From assembly GCF_001652915.1 (NCBI RefSeq), contig NZ_BBQI01000007.1:1-64000 (forward strand): a DNA stretch of 64,000 bases, in the 5' to 3' direction. Position 1 is the stretch's first letter. Each line of letters opens with the position of its first letter. Shown here one piece after another: positions 55,589 to 64,000 of the stretch. The translations under genes and the position numbers were made by a program. A model generated the notes under the pieces. That model ran no database searches. It saw only the letters and a program-made list of their open reading frames with translations, and had not been told where the DNA came from. The DNA comes from Cupriavidus sp. D384 (GTDB lineage Bacteria > Pseudomonadota > Gammaproteobacteria > Burkholderiales > Burkholderiaceae).

Positions 55589-56509
55589 ATGCAATCGCTC
55601 TGGATGTTGTTTGCCGCCTTCGCATTTTCGTTGATGGGGGTGGGAGTCAAGCTGGCATCCGAGCTCTACACCACGGGCGAGATCGTCTTCTACCGCAGCC
55701 TGATCGGCGTGACGATCATGTGGATCCTGCTGTCGTCGCAGGGCACGTCGGTGCGCACGCCGCACATGGTCACGCACATCAAGCGCAGCATCTTCGGCGT
55801 GACCGCCCTGCTGCTCTGGTTCACGTCGATCACGCTGCTGCCGCTGGCAACGGCCATGACGCTGAACTACATGTCGCCGGTCTGGATCGCGCTGATCCTG
55901 GGCGCGGGCGCGGTACTGGCCGGCACGCGCGGGGGCACCGACAAGAAGCTGATTGGCGCCATCCTGCTGTCGTTCGCGGGGGTGATCTGCCTGCTGCAGC
56001 CTTCCGTGGGCAAGGACCAGCTCGCCGGCGGCATGATCGGCCTGGTGTCCGGCGTGTTCACGGCGCTGGCCTATGTGGAAGTGCGCCAGCTGGGCCAGCT
56101 GGGCGAGCCCGAAGGCCGCATCGTGTTCTATTTCTCGGCCGTGGGCCTGGTCTGCGGCCTGGTCTGGATGCTGTTCACCGGCGTCAGCCACCACACCTGG
56201 CACGGCGCCGGGCTGCTGCTGGCCATTGGCATCCTGGCCACGCTGGGCCAGACATCGATGACGCGCGCCTACAAGCGCGGCAATACGCTGCTGACGGCCA
56301 ACCTGCAGTACGCGGGCATCGTGTTCTCGAGCCTGTGGGGCACCCTGGTCTGGGACGACAAGCTGAACTGGATCTCGTGGCTGGGCATGGCACTGATCAT
56401 CGCCAGCGGCATCGCCACCACGCTCACGCGCGCCCGCGACACCGACAAGCACCCCACGCCGGCCACGCCGGTCAAGTCGCCCGAGGCCGAGGTGCATCCC
56501 GAGGTGTAA
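55589..56509 (+). CDS. EamA/DMT-family transporter
   Basis: 306 aa with ten hydrophobic segments in two EamA repeats. Typical family stretches are FAAFAFSLMGVGVKLAS, EIVFYRSLIGVTIMW, ATAMTLNYMSPVWIALI and GILATLGQTSMTRAYKRGN. DMT proteins export or import diverse metabolites; the substrate is not predictable. ATG 55589 matches the usual short N-terminus, and the longer frame from 55481 overlaps a terminator. Confidence 0.9.
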   Translation: MQSLWMLFAAFAFSLMGVGVKLASELYTTGEIVFYRSLIGVTIMWILLSSQGTSVRTPHMVTHIKRSIFGVTALLLWFTSITLLPLATAMTLNYMSPVWIALILGAGAVLAGTRGGTDKKLIGAILLSFAGVICLLQPSVGKDQLAGGMIGLVSGVFTALAYVEVRQLGQLGEPEGRIVFYFSAVGLVCGLVWMLFTGVSHHTWHGAGLLLAIGILATLGQTSMTRAYKRGNTLLTANLQYAGIVFSSLWGTLVWDDKLNWISWLGMALIIASGIATTLTRARDTDKHPTPATPVKSPEAEVHPEV

Positions 56510-56573
56510 CGCGCGCGCATGCGGCGGTGTAGCATTGGCATCGACTTCCCACTCAACGCGAGACAGGTTCTTC

Positions 56574-57437
56574 ATGCCATCACCGCTGATTTCCGCCATC
56601 GAACTGAACCAGCTGCGCGCCGCGGGCAAGCAGCACGTTGTCATCATCGATTGCTCGTTCGACCTGACCAACCCCGCCGCCGGCCGCGAGATGTACCAGC
56701 AGGACCATGTGCCAGGCGCGTTCTACCTGCATCTGGACAATGAGCTGTCCGGCCCGAAGACCGGCTTCAATGGCCGTCATCCGCTGCCCGATGCCGACCT
56801 GTTTGTGGCGCGGCTGCGCGCGCTCGGTGTTGACGACGACACGCTGATCGTCGCCTATGACGCGCAGGGCAGCATGTATGCCGCGCGGCTCTGGTGGCTG
56901 GCGCGCTGGGTGGGCCACGGGGCCGTGGCCGTGCTCGACGGCGGCAAGGCAGCCTGGCTGGCAGCTGGCCTGCCACTGGAACCGGGCGTCACGCCCGACC
57001 CGGAGGCCCCTGGCAACCTGACACGCCACGCGTCGCTGGTGCGTACCGTCGATGCCCCGGCGCTGATGGAGAACCTGACCCAGCCGGCGCTGCTGGTCGT
57101 CGATGCACGGGCGGCCGACCGCTTCCGCGGCGAAAACGAAACGCTCGACCCCGTGGGCGGCCACATCCCCGGCGCCGCCAATCGCTTCTTCAAGGACAAC
57201 CTGGCCGCGGATGGCCGCTTCAAGCCGGCCGATCAACTGCGCGCGGAATTCGGCCAGGTCTTCGGCGGCAAGGCGGCCACCGAGACGGTCATGCAGTGCG
57301 GCTCGGGCGTGACCGCCTGCCACAACCTGCTGGCGATGGAAGTGGCCGGGCTGACCGATGCGGCGCTATACCCGGGATCGTGGAGCGAATGGTGCGCCGA
57401 TCCGAAGCGCCCGGTGGCAACCGGCAGCGCAACCTAA
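56574..57437 (+). CDS. sseA: 3-mercaptopyruvate sulfurtransferase (two-domain rhodanese)
   Basis: 287 aa. Two rhodanese domains (about 5-135 and 160-285). The active cysteine lies in the loop CGSGVTACHN, and CGSGVTA is the marker of 3-mercaptopyruvate sulfurtransferases as against CRxGx[RK] of thiosulfate rhodaneses. The N-terminal domain has DLTNPAAGREMYQQDHVPGA. It moves sulfur from mercaptopyruvate to acceptors such as cyanide or thiols. ATG 56574 is preferred over 56535. Confidence 0.93.
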   Translation: MPSPLISAIELNQLRAAGKQHVVIIDCSFDLTNPAAGREMYQQDHVPGAFYLHLDNELSGPKTGFNGRHPLPDADLFVARLRALGVDDDTLIVAYDAQGSMYAARLWWLARWVGHGAVAVLDGGKAAWLAAGLPLEPGVTPDPEAPGNLTRHASLVRTVDAPALMENLTQPALLVVDARAADRFRGENETLDPVGGHIPGAANRFFKDNLAADGRFKPADQLRAEFGQVFGGKAATETVMQCGSGVTACHNLLAMEVAGLTDAALYPGSWSEWCADPKRPVATGSAT

Positions 57438-57439
57438 GA

Positions 57440-57472
57440 AAAATACGAAAAAACGGCGTCAGTTAGACGCCG
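57440..57472 (-). terminator. intrinsic terminator overlapping the zip stop codon
   Basis: CGGCGTC (57454-57460) pairs with GACGCCG (57466-57472), and the minus strand continues TTTTTTCGTATTTTT. The TGA stop of zip at 57461-57459 is partly inside the stem. Confidence 0.85.
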
Positions 57473-58289
57473 CTTCCGTGTTCGCCTTCGAGTGGCGGTG
57501 CGCGTGCTGTTCATGCACGCCGTTGGTAATAAAGACGATGGCCGCGATACCAGCTGCCACCAGCACTACCTGCACCGCAGATTCCTTAAGCCGCGGCCTG
57601 CGCTGCATTTGCGGCATCAGGTCGCTCACGGCGATATAGACGAAGCTGCTCGACGCAATCACCAGCACGTAAGGAATCCAGCCCGTAAGCTGGTCCAGCA
57701 GGAAGTAGCCCACGATGCCGCCCAGGATGGCGGCCAGGCTCGACAGCAGGTTGAACGCAAAGGCGCGCGACTTCGAGAAGCCCGCGTTCAGCAGCACGAT
57801 GAAATCGCCCACTTCCTGCGGAATTTCGTGCGCGGCAATCGCCAGTGCGGTAACCAGGCCGATATGCGGGTCGGCCAGGAACGCGGCGGCAATCACGATG
57901 CCGTCGGCGAAGTTGTGAAACGTGTCGCCCACCAGGATGGTCAGGCCGCTGCGGCCGGCTTCCTCGCGGTCATGGCCGTGATGGTGATGATGGCCGTCGC
58001 CCTCGTGGTGATGGGAATGGCGCAGCAGCGAGATTTTTTCGAGCAGGAAGAAGCCCAGCAACCCGGCCAGCAAGGTGCCGAACAAGGCACGCGGATCGGC
58101 CCCCGATTCGAAAGCCTCCGGCAGCGAATGAAGCAAGGCGGTAGCCAGCAGCACCCCGACCGAGAAGCTCACCATGCGCTCCACCACGCGCGAGGCCACC
58201 GTCAGCGACAGCAGCGCCGCGCCGAGGATGCTGCCGACGCCCGAAATGGTCGCCGCCAGCAGAATGTACAGAAGCGTGGAATGGATGAT
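57459..58289 (-). CDS. ZIP-family metal transporter
   Basis: About 276 aa if the whole conserved N-terminus is counted. Eight membrane segments, a His-rich loop (SHHHEGDGHHHHHGHD) and the metal motifs HNFADG and HEIPQE of ZIP proteins, which import Zn2+ or other divalent metals. The first membrane helix (LLYILLAATISGVGSILG) is encoded upstream of the first standard start codon, GTG at 58199. In that upstream part there is no ATG, GTG or TTG in frame back to a stop at 58341. GGGAG at 58294-58298 precedes ATC ATC, so a non-standard start (ATC at 58289 or 58286) or a point change is possible. I mark the end at 58289; a gene finder would give 58199. Confidence 0.85.
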   Translation of the reverse strand: MIHSTLLYILLAATISGVGSILGAALLSLTVASRVVERMVSFSVGVLLATALLHSLPEAFESGADPRALFGTLLAGLLGFFLLEKISLLRHSHHHEGDGHHHHHGHDREEAGRSGLTILVGDTFHNFADGIVIAAAFLADPHIGLVTALAIAAHEIPQEVGDFIVLLNAGFSKSRAFAFNLLSSLAAILGGIVGYFLLDQLTGWIPYVLVIASSSFVYIAVSDLMPQMQRRPRLKESAVQVVLVAAGIAAIVFITNGVHEQHAHRHSKANTEAASN

Positions 58290-58469
58290 GAACTCCCGGA
58301 CCGGCCCCTGCCCGACAACCGGGCAGTCGTCGCCGACTGACTACGCTCGCGCTCTAACGCAACATGGTTGCAAAAACGCGAAAGTCCGCATTGTACGTAC
58401 GTCGGCGCGTTCTTTGCAATCACCCGCGCGGACGTTGGGGCTAATCCAGAAGCGAATCCGGGGGGCCGG

Positions 58470-59345
58470 TCAGGCAACGTGATGCTGCTTGAACCAGGCC
58501 AGGCAGCGCTGCCAGCCGTCCTTGGCCGCCGCTTCCACATAACTGGACCGGTAGTCGGCGTGGAACGCATGCCCGGCCTCCGGATAGACCACGAAGGTCG
58601 ATGCCTTGGCATTCGGGTTCGCCGATTCGGCCAGCGCGGCCTTCATCTGGGACACATGTTCCTGCGTGATGCCGGTGTCCTTGCCGCCATAGAGACCCAG
58701 CACCGGGGCGTGCAGTTCGCCGACGATATCGACCGGGTTCTTCGGCTTCAGCGCGTTCGGCTGGCCCACGAGCTGGCCGTACCAGGCCACGCCCGCCTTG
58801 ACGCGCTTGCTGTGCGCCGTGTACAGCCACGTGATGCGCCCGCCCCAGCAGAAGCCGGTGATCGCCAGGCGGTTCACGTCGCCGCCATTCGCGGCGGCCC
58901 AGGTCACGCAGGCGTCGAGGTCGCCCATGACCTGCGCATCGGGCACCTTCTGGATGATGTTGGCCTGCAGTTCCTGGATCGTGCCGTAGCTGCTGGGGTC
59001 GCCCTGGCGTGCAAACAGTTCGGGGGCGATCGCCAGATAGCCCAGCTTGGCGAAACGGCGACAGATATCGGCGATATGCTCGTGAACGCCGAAAATCTCG
59101 CTGATCACCAGCACCACCGGCAGGTTCTTCTTGCCTTCGGGCTGGGCGCGATAGACCGGCATGTTGAAGCCGTTCGACGGCACGGTGACTTCGCCGGCGG
59201 TGAGGCCGTTGAAATCGGTCTTGATGGTCTGTGCCGTCACTGGCAGCACGGCTGCCGCGAAGGCCGAGCCCAGCGCGGTCTTGACGAAACTGCGGCGGTC
59301 GAACGACTGACCGGGAACAAGGCTTTCGACTTCGGGCTTCAGCAT
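58470..59345 (-). CDS. Tat-exported dienelactone hydrolase family protein
   Basis: 291 aa. The N-terminus has a Tat signal (DRRSFVKTALGSAFAAAVLPVTA, residues 16-38). The alpha/beta-hydrolase domain has the catalytic triad Cys in GFCWGGR, Asp in GGKDTG and His in GHAFHAD, as in dienelactone hydrolase. A periplasmic location makes classical chlorocatechol breakdown unlikely; many such proteins have unknown esterase substrates. Start ATG 59345 has GGAGA 5 nt upstream. Confidence 0.9.
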   Translation of the reverse strand: MLKPEVESLVPGQSFDRRSFVKTALGSAFAAAVLPVTAQTIKTDFNGLTAGEVTVPSNGFNMPVYRAQPEGKKNLPVVLVISEIFGVHEHIADICRRFAKLGYLAIAPELFARQGDPSSYGTIQELQANIIQKVPDAQVMGDLDACVTWAAANGGDVNRLAITGFCWGGRITWLYTAHSKRVKAGVAWYGQLVGQPNALKPKNPVDIVGELHAPVLGLYGGKDTGITQEHVSQMKAALAESANPNAKASTFVVYPEAGHAFHADYRSSYVEAAAKDGWQRCLAWFKQHHVA

Positions 59346-59501
59346 GGGGGTCTCCGTGGCATCGAGGGCGCCGCGCGCGTGGCGAGATGTGACGCAAGCG
59401 CGGCGGCGTCGATTCTAAGCAAACATGGCCGCCAGCGCACGCCCAGGCATGCGCCGCCGGCCATCGGGCCTGGTCGCCCCCCTATTCTCCCCGCCCGGCG
59501 G

Positions 59502-60911
59502 TCAATGCAGCTTCACGCGCGGGCTGGTCTTGCTGCGCAGCCAGTGCGTCACCGTGTCGAGTCCCATGCCGATCGCGCCATGCAGCGCCAGCACGTGCAT
59601 GCGATACAGCGACGTGTACATGAAGCGCGCCATCAGCCCTTCGATGAACATCGATCCACCGATCAGGCCGCCCATCAGGCTGCCCACAGCGCTGAAGTGC
59701 CCCAGCGACACCAGCGAGCCAAAGTCCTTGAAACCGAACTTCGGCAGCGGCTTGCCATCGAGCCGGGCACGCAGCGCGTCGTACAGGAACGTGGCCTGCT
59801 GGTGCGCGGCCTGCGCGCGCGGCGGCACGGTGGTCTGCTTCTCGGGCCACGGCGCCGCGGCGCAGTCGCCGAATGCGAAGACGTCGGGATCGGTCTCGGT
59901 CTGCAGCGTGGGGCCCACCACGAGCTGTCCCATCTTGCTGACCGGCAGGCCCAGCGTGCGCAACACGCCCGGCGCGGTGATGCCGGCCGCCCACACGGTC
60001 AGGTCCGCGTCGATGCGCTTGCCGCTGGCTGTCAGCACCGCGTCGCCGGTCACTTCGGTCACGCGCTCCGACGTGAACACGTCGACGTCGAGCTTGCGCA
60101 GCAGCTTGGTGGTCTCGGCGGACACGCGCTCGGACAGCGCCGGCAGGATGCGCGGGCCGGCCTCGATCACATGGATCCGCACATCGCGGCGCGGGTCCAG
60201 TTGGTGCAGTCCATACGCATTGAGCACGTGCGCGGTGTTGCGCAGTTCGGCGGACAGTTCCACGCCCGTGGCACCGGCACCGATGATCGCCACGTCCACC
60301 TGCGGCCGGCCATCCGTGCCGATGCGCCCCTTGCCGTTCTGGGCGCGCACGCAGGCCGCGATCAGCCTGCGGCGGAAGCGTTCGGCCTGATCCACGGTAT
60401 CGAGCGCGATGGCGTGCTCGGCGGCGCCCGGCACGTTGAAGAAATGCGTGATGCAGCCAATCGCAAGCACCAGCGTGTCGTACGGCAGTTCGCGCGCGGG
60501 CAGCAGTTCGGTGCCGTCCTGGTCCATGCAGGCCGCCACGTTGACCACCTTGCGTGCGCGATCGATGCCAGTCAGTTCGCCCTGCTGGAAGTCGAAGTGG
60601 TGCCAGCGCGCCTGTGCGGCGTACTCAAGCTGGTGGGTGTTCGGATCCATGCTGCCGGCAGCCACTTCGTGCAGCAGCGGCTTCCAGATGTGCGTGGGCA
60701 TGCGGTCGACCAGCGTCACCTGTGCGCGTCGCGACTTGCCCAGCTTGTCGCCGAGCCGCGTGACGAGTTCAAGCCCGCCGGCACCGCCGCCGACCACGAT
60801 GATCCGGTGGGGGAGGTTCGAAGGACGCGGTGCCACGCTGACTTGCGTGCCACCTGCGGTAGTGTCGATAGGAGTGGGGGCGCTTTCCTCTCTGCCTTGT
60901 GCGTTGCTCAT
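59502..60911 (-). CDS. ndh: type II NADH dehydrogenase
   Basis: 469 aa. Two Rossmann folds, VVGGGAGGLELVTRLG for FAD and AIIGAGATGVELSAEL for NADH, CITHFFNVPGAAEHA, and the FAD-proximal AFGDCAA. The C-terminal amphipathic region (FMYTSLYRMHVLALHG) anchors it to the membrane. It passes electrons from NADH to ubiquinone without pumping protons. The ~35-residue N-terminal tail is extra. A clean palindrome lies 13 bp before its start. Confidence 0.95.
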   Translation of the reverse strand: MSNAQGREESAPTPIDTTAGGTQVSVAPRPSNLPHRIIVVGGGAGGLELVTRLGDKLGKSRRAQVTLVDRMPTHIWKPLLHEVAAGSMDPNTHQLEYAAQARWHHFDFQQGELTGIDRARKVVNVAACMDQDGTELLPARELPYDTLVLAIGCITHFFNVPGAAEHAIALDTVDQAERFRRRLIAACVRAQNGKGRIGTDGRPQVDVAIIGAGATGVELSAELRNTAHVLNAYGLHQLDPRRDVRIHVIEAGPRILPALSERVSAETTKLLRKLDVDVFTSERVTEVTGDAVLTASGKRIDADLTVWAAGITAPGVLRTLGLPVSKMGQLVVGPTLQTETDPDVFAFGDCAAAPWPEKQTTVPPRAQAAHQQATFLYDALRARLDGKPLPKFGFKDFGSLVSLGHFSAVGSLMGGLIGGSMFIEGLMARFMYTSLYRMHVLALHGAIGMGLDTVTHWLRSKTSPRVKLH

Positions 60912-60923
60912 GGTCTACCCGAT

Positions 60924-60940
60924 GTTTTCAATTTGAAAAC
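60924..60940. promoter_or_regulatory. palindrome just upstream of ndh
   Basis: GTTTTCAA-T-TTGAAAAC is a perfect 8-bp inverted repeat with one central base, ending 13 bp before the ndh ATG. Repressor binding here would block ndh initiation. The AT-rich sequence stands out in this GC-rich window. Confidence 0.5.
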
Positions 60941-61225
60941 AGGTGCAGGCCCCTGCGGCGTCTTTCTGTTGTGGTCTCGCACCGCGAGGCCGATGTTCTG
61001 TGTACTGCGGGTACTGCAGGAAACGGCTGGTCTGATGTCAGTGTGCTGCAGAGCAGCACGGCTGGCAAGCCTTCCAGGGTCGATTCAGACAGTACTTCTT
61101 TGCATACATCGGCATCGCGCGGGAGACAGCGGCAACGCGGCAATCTGTGCCCTGCCGGGGCACGCCGCACTGTGATGGCGGACACCCCGGGAAGTGATCC
61201 CCGGGGTGCGCCGCCAGTGCGCTCG
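60941..61225. other. ndh-polA intergenic region
   Basis: Most of a 314-bp gap with no gene. It contains a GC-rich hairpin, CACCCCGG (61183-61190) with CCGGGGTG (61201-61208), which lies just past the polA stop but lacks a U tract. Nothing else is recognised. Confidence 0.5.
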
Positions 61226-64000
61226 CTAGTGCGCTTCTTCCCAGTTCGCGCCGCTGCCCACTTCGGCCACCAGCGGCACGTTCAGCGTCGCCACCGAGCA
61301 CATCAGCTCGGGCAGCTTCGTCTTCACAAGGTCGAACTCGGCCTGCGGCACTTCAAGCACCAGTTCATCGTGCACCTGCATGATCTGGCGCGACCCCAGC
61401 CTGTCCGTCTCCAGCCAGTCCTGCACGGCAATCATTGACAGCTTGATCAGGTCGGCGGCCGTGCCCTGCATCGGCGCATTGATGGCGGCACGCTCGGCGG
61501 CCTGGCGGCGCGGGCCGTTGCCGCCGCGGATGTCCGGCAGCCAGAGGCGGCGGCCGAACACGGTTTCCACATAGCCCTGCTCGCGCGCCTTCTGGCGCGT
61601 TTCCTCCATGTAGTTGGCCACGCCCGGATAGCGCATGAAGTAGCGGTCGATATAGTGCTTGGCCGCCTCGCGCTCGATGCCCAGGTTGCTGGCCAGGCCG
61701 AACGCGCTCATGCCGTAGATCAGGCCGAAGTTGATCACCTTGGCGTAGCGGCGCTGCTCGCTGGTGACGACCTCGCGCTCCACGGCGAAGATCTCGCTGG
61801 CCGTGGCGCGGTGGATGTCCTCGCCATTGGCAAACGCGCGCAGCAGGTTATCGTCGCCCGAGATATGCGCCATGATGCGCAGCTCGATCTGCGAGTAGTC
61901 GGCCGACACGATCACATTGCCGGGCCCGGCGATAAAGGCTTCGCGGATACGGCGGCCTTCCTCGGTGCGTACCGGGATGTTCTGCAGGTTCGGATCGGTC
62001 GACGCCAGCCGGCCCGTCACCGCCGTGGCCTGGCCGTAGCTGGTATGCACGCGGCCGGTCTTCGGGTTGACCATCTTCGGGAGCTTGTCGGTATAGGTCG
62101 ACTTGAGCTTCGACAGGCCCCGGTAGTCCAGCAGCAGCTTCGGCAGCGGGTAGTCCTCGGCCAGCTTCTGCAGCACCTCTTCGTCGGTCGACGGCGCGCC
62201 GCTGGCGGTCTTCTTCACCACCGGCAACTGCATCTGCGTGAACAGGATCTCGCCGATCTGCTTTGGCGACCCCAGGTTGAAGGGCTGGCCGGCGGCCTCG
62301 TGCGCGGCCTGCTCGGCTTCCAGCATGCGCTGGCCCAGCGAGGCGCTCTGCGCGGCCAGCTTGCCGGCATCGATCAGCACGCCGTTGCGCTCGATCTTCT
62401 GCAGCACCACCGACACCGGGATCTCGATGCCTTCGTAGACGTACTTCAGGCCCTCGGCCCGCTCCAGTTGCGGCAGCATCTTGCGATGCAGGCGCAGCGT
62501 GACGTCGGCATCTTCGGCCGCGTAATCGGTGGCGCGCTGCAGGTCGATCTGGTCGAAGCCGATCTGGCTGGCGCCCTTGCCGCAGACCTCTTCGTAGGTG
62601 ATCGTCTTCAGGCTCAGCAGGCGTTCGGCCAGGCTGTCCATGCCATGGTTGCGGTACGACGCCAGCACGTAGCTTTCCAGCATCGTGTCGTGCGCGATGC
62701 CGCGCAACGTGACGCCGTGGTTCATGAACACGTGCGCGTCGTACTTCAGATGCTGGCCCAGCTTCGGGCGCGACGGGTCTTCCAGCCACGCGCGCAGCTT
62801 GTCCAGCACGTATTCGCGCGACAGCTGGCCGAGGTTTTCCAGGCCGGCCACGTCCGGGCCGCGATGCGCCACCGGGATGTAGGCGGCCTCGCCCGGCTCC
62901 ACCGATACCGAGATCCCCACCAGTTCTGCCAGCATCGGATCCAGCGACGTGGTTTCCGTATCGATCGCCACCAGCGGCGCGTCGACAAGCTTCTGCAGCC
63001 ACGCATCGAGCGCGGCTTCGGTCGTCACCGTCTCGTAGCGGATCTCGGCAGGCGGCAGGTCTTCGGCCGGCTGATCCTCGGCGGTGCCAGGTGCGGCATC
63101 GAACAGACCGCCCTGCGCCGGTTGTGGCGCGGCACGCGCCGCAGCGGCGCGCGCGTTCGGCAGCGACTCGCCGGTGGCCTCGCGCAGCCAGGTCTTGAAG
63201 CCGTAGCGCTGGAAGAACGCCACCAGCTTGTCCTTGTCTTCGCCCAGGTCATGCAGTGCGTGGAAGTCGGCCACGGCGTTGCCGAGGTCGCAGTCGGTCT
63301 TGACGGTGACCAGTTCACGCGCACGGGGCAGCCAGTCCAGCGTATTGCGCAGGTTCTCGCCCACCACGCCCTTGATGCCGTCGGCGCCGGCCATGATCTG
63401 GTCGAGCGTGCCGTATTCGGTCAGCCATTTCACCGCGGTCTTGGGGCCCACCTTCGGCACGCCGGGCACGTTGTCCACGGCATCGCCAATCAGCGACAGG
63501 TAGTCGACGATGCGCTCGGGCGGCACGCCGAACTTGTTCACCACGCCCGGCGGGTCCAGGACTTCGCCGCTCATCGTGTTGACCAGCGTGACGCTGTCGT
63601 TGACCAGCTGCGCCAGGTCCTTGTCGCCCGTGGATACCACGGTACGCACGCCCTGCTGCGTGGCCTGGCAGGCCAGCGTGCCGATCACGTCGTCGGCTTC
63701 CACGCCTTCGACCACCACGATCGGCCAGCCCAGCGCGCGCACCGCCTCGTGGATCGGCTCGATCTGCCGGGCCAGGTCTTCGGGCATCGACGGACGATGT
63801 TCCTTGTATGCGGGGTACATATCATCCCGGAACGTCTTGCCCTTGGCGTCGAATACGCAGGCGATATACTGTGCCGGGTAATCGTTGCGCAGCTTGCGCA
63901 ACATGTTGATCATGCCGTAGATTGCCCCTGTGGGCAGACCTTCGCCATTCCTCAGGTCCGGCAGCGCGTGATACGCGCGATACAGATAGCTCGACCCATC
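61226..64000 (-). CDS. polA: DNA polymerase I (5' end outside the window)
   Basis: 924 residues are in the window; the start lies beyond position 64000, and only a few residues are missing, because the frame is open to the edge with GSSYLYRAYHALPDL. Domains in order: 5'-3' exonuclease (to about 310), 3'-5' exonuclease with IDTETTSLD, and the polymerase with motif A DYSQIELR, motif B RRYAKVINFGLIYGMSA and motif C VHDE. Unlike some bacteria, the proofreading motif is intact. Confidence 0.97.
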   Translation of the reverse strand, partial: DGSSYLYRAYHALPDLRNGEGLPTGAIYGMINMLRKLRNDYPAQYIACVFDAKGKTFRDDMYPAYKEHRPSMPEDLARQIEPIHEAVRALGWPIVVVEGVEADDVIGTLACQATQQGVRTVVSTGDKDLAQLVNDSVTLVNTMSGEVLDPPGVVNKFGVPPERIVDYLSLIGDAVDNVPGVPKVGPKTAVKWLTEYGTLDQIMAGADGIKGVVGENLRNTLDWLPRARELVTVKTDCDLGNAVADFHALHDLGEDKDKLVAFFQRYGFKTWLREATGESLPNARAAAARAAPQPAQGGLFDAAPGTAEDQPAEDLPPAEIRYETVTTEAALDAWLQKLVDAPLVAIDTETTSLDPMLAELVGISVSVEPGEAAYIPVAHRGPDVAGLENLGQLSREYVLDKLRAWLEDPSRPKLGQHLKYDAHVFMNHGVTLRGIAHDTMLESYVLASYRNHGMDSLAERLLSLKTITYEEVCGKGASQIGFDQIDLQRATDYAAEDADVTLRLHRKMLPQLERAEGLKYVYEGIEIPVSVVLQKIERNGVLIDAGKLAAQSASLGQRMLEAEQAAHEAAGQPFNLGSPKQIGEILFTQMQLPVVKKTASGAPSTDEEVLQKLAEDYPLPKLLLDYRGLSKLKSTYTDKLPKMVNPKTGRVHTSYGQATAVTGRLASTDPNLQNIPVRTEEGRRIREAFIAGPGNVIVSADYSQIELRIMAHISGDDNLLRAFANGEDIHRATASEIFAVEREVVTSEQRRYAKVINFGLIYGMSAFGLASNLGIEREAAKHYIDRYFMRYPGVANYMEETRQKAREQGYVETVFGRRLWLPDIRGGNGPRRQAAERAAINAPMQGTAADLIKLSMIAVQDWLETDRLGSRQIMQVHDELVLEVPQAEFDLVKTKLPELMCSVATLNVPLVAEVGSGANWEEAH

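Noticed and set aside
58368-61175. Open frame of about 935 codons on the + strand
   Set aside because: Antisense to the dienelactone hydrolase and ndh genes, both of which have intact motifs on the other strand.

Overview
The window is an ordinary, very GC-rich stretch of betaproteobacterial chromosome. It most resembles Cupriavidus/Ralstonia (Burkholderiaceae). I base this on gene order and family content, not on a database search: xseB-ispA-dxs, yqeY-dnaG-rpoD-tRNA, orn / M48 protease-rsgA, pmbA facing darP, a Bug-type solute-binding protein, an egtD plus EgtB-like pair, a clade I nos cluster and a D-threonate gene set. I count 52 protein genes, one tRNA and one riboswitch. I see no insertion sequence, prophage, CRISPR array or rRNA operon.

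Layout. 1-2.8 kb: an EgtB-like protein and the histidine betaine synthase EgtD, both leftward. 3.0-4.1 kb: a promoter, a yybP-ykoY (manganese) riboswitch and a TerC-family membrane protein. 4.2-13.7 kb: housekeeping genes (thyA-folA, pmbA/darP-mog, an AEC transporter, orn, M48 protease-rsgA, DUF2007, a CobD/CbiB-like protein). 13.9-20.2 kb: pirin facing a LysR regulator, gluQ, a RhlE helicase and a Tat-exported PhoD phosphatase. 20.2-24.8 kb: a CoA-transferase plus Bug-protein operon facing an IclR regulator, and a glutathione transferase. 25.0-29.1 kb: kdgT-dtnK-pdxA2-deoR, which together describe uptake and breakdown of D-threonate or a similar acid sugar. 29.2-38.3 kb: a complete nitrous oxide reductase locus, nosX facing nosZRDFYL, with an FNR/Dnr-type site in the shared promoter region. 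38.4-44.8 kb: a beta-hydroxyacid dehydrogenase, a CAU tRNA, rpoD, dnaG and yqeY. 45.0-53.9 kb: YhiN-type flavoprotein, tsaD, a second Tat-exported PhoD, folE2, and the isoprenoid set xseB-ispA-dxs. 54.0-64 kb: a Rieske oxygenase with a structured leader, a DMT transporter, sseA, a ZIP metal transporter, a dienelactone-hydrolase-like protein, NDH-2 and polA, which runs off the right edge.

How the genes work together. nosZ reduces N2O to N2. NosR feeds it electrons and carries an ApbE flavinylation motif served by NosX. NosDFY and NosL build its copper centre. In the acid-sugar set, KdgT imports, DtnK phosphorylates and PdxA2 oxidatively decarboxylates to dihydroxyacetone phosphate, with a DeoR repressor at the end. 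Both PhoD genes are preceded by 11-nt-period TGTCA-like repeats, as expected for PhoB control. Ispa and Dxs supply isoprenoid precursors.

Points most worth a second look: the EgtB-like protein next to egtD has lost all three expected iron-binding histidines; the ZIP transporter has no ATG, GTG or TTG codon where its N-terminus should start; the Rieske oxygenase has a long structured leader; and several clean palindromes sit in promoter regions (kdgT, lysR, iclR, ndh, egtD).
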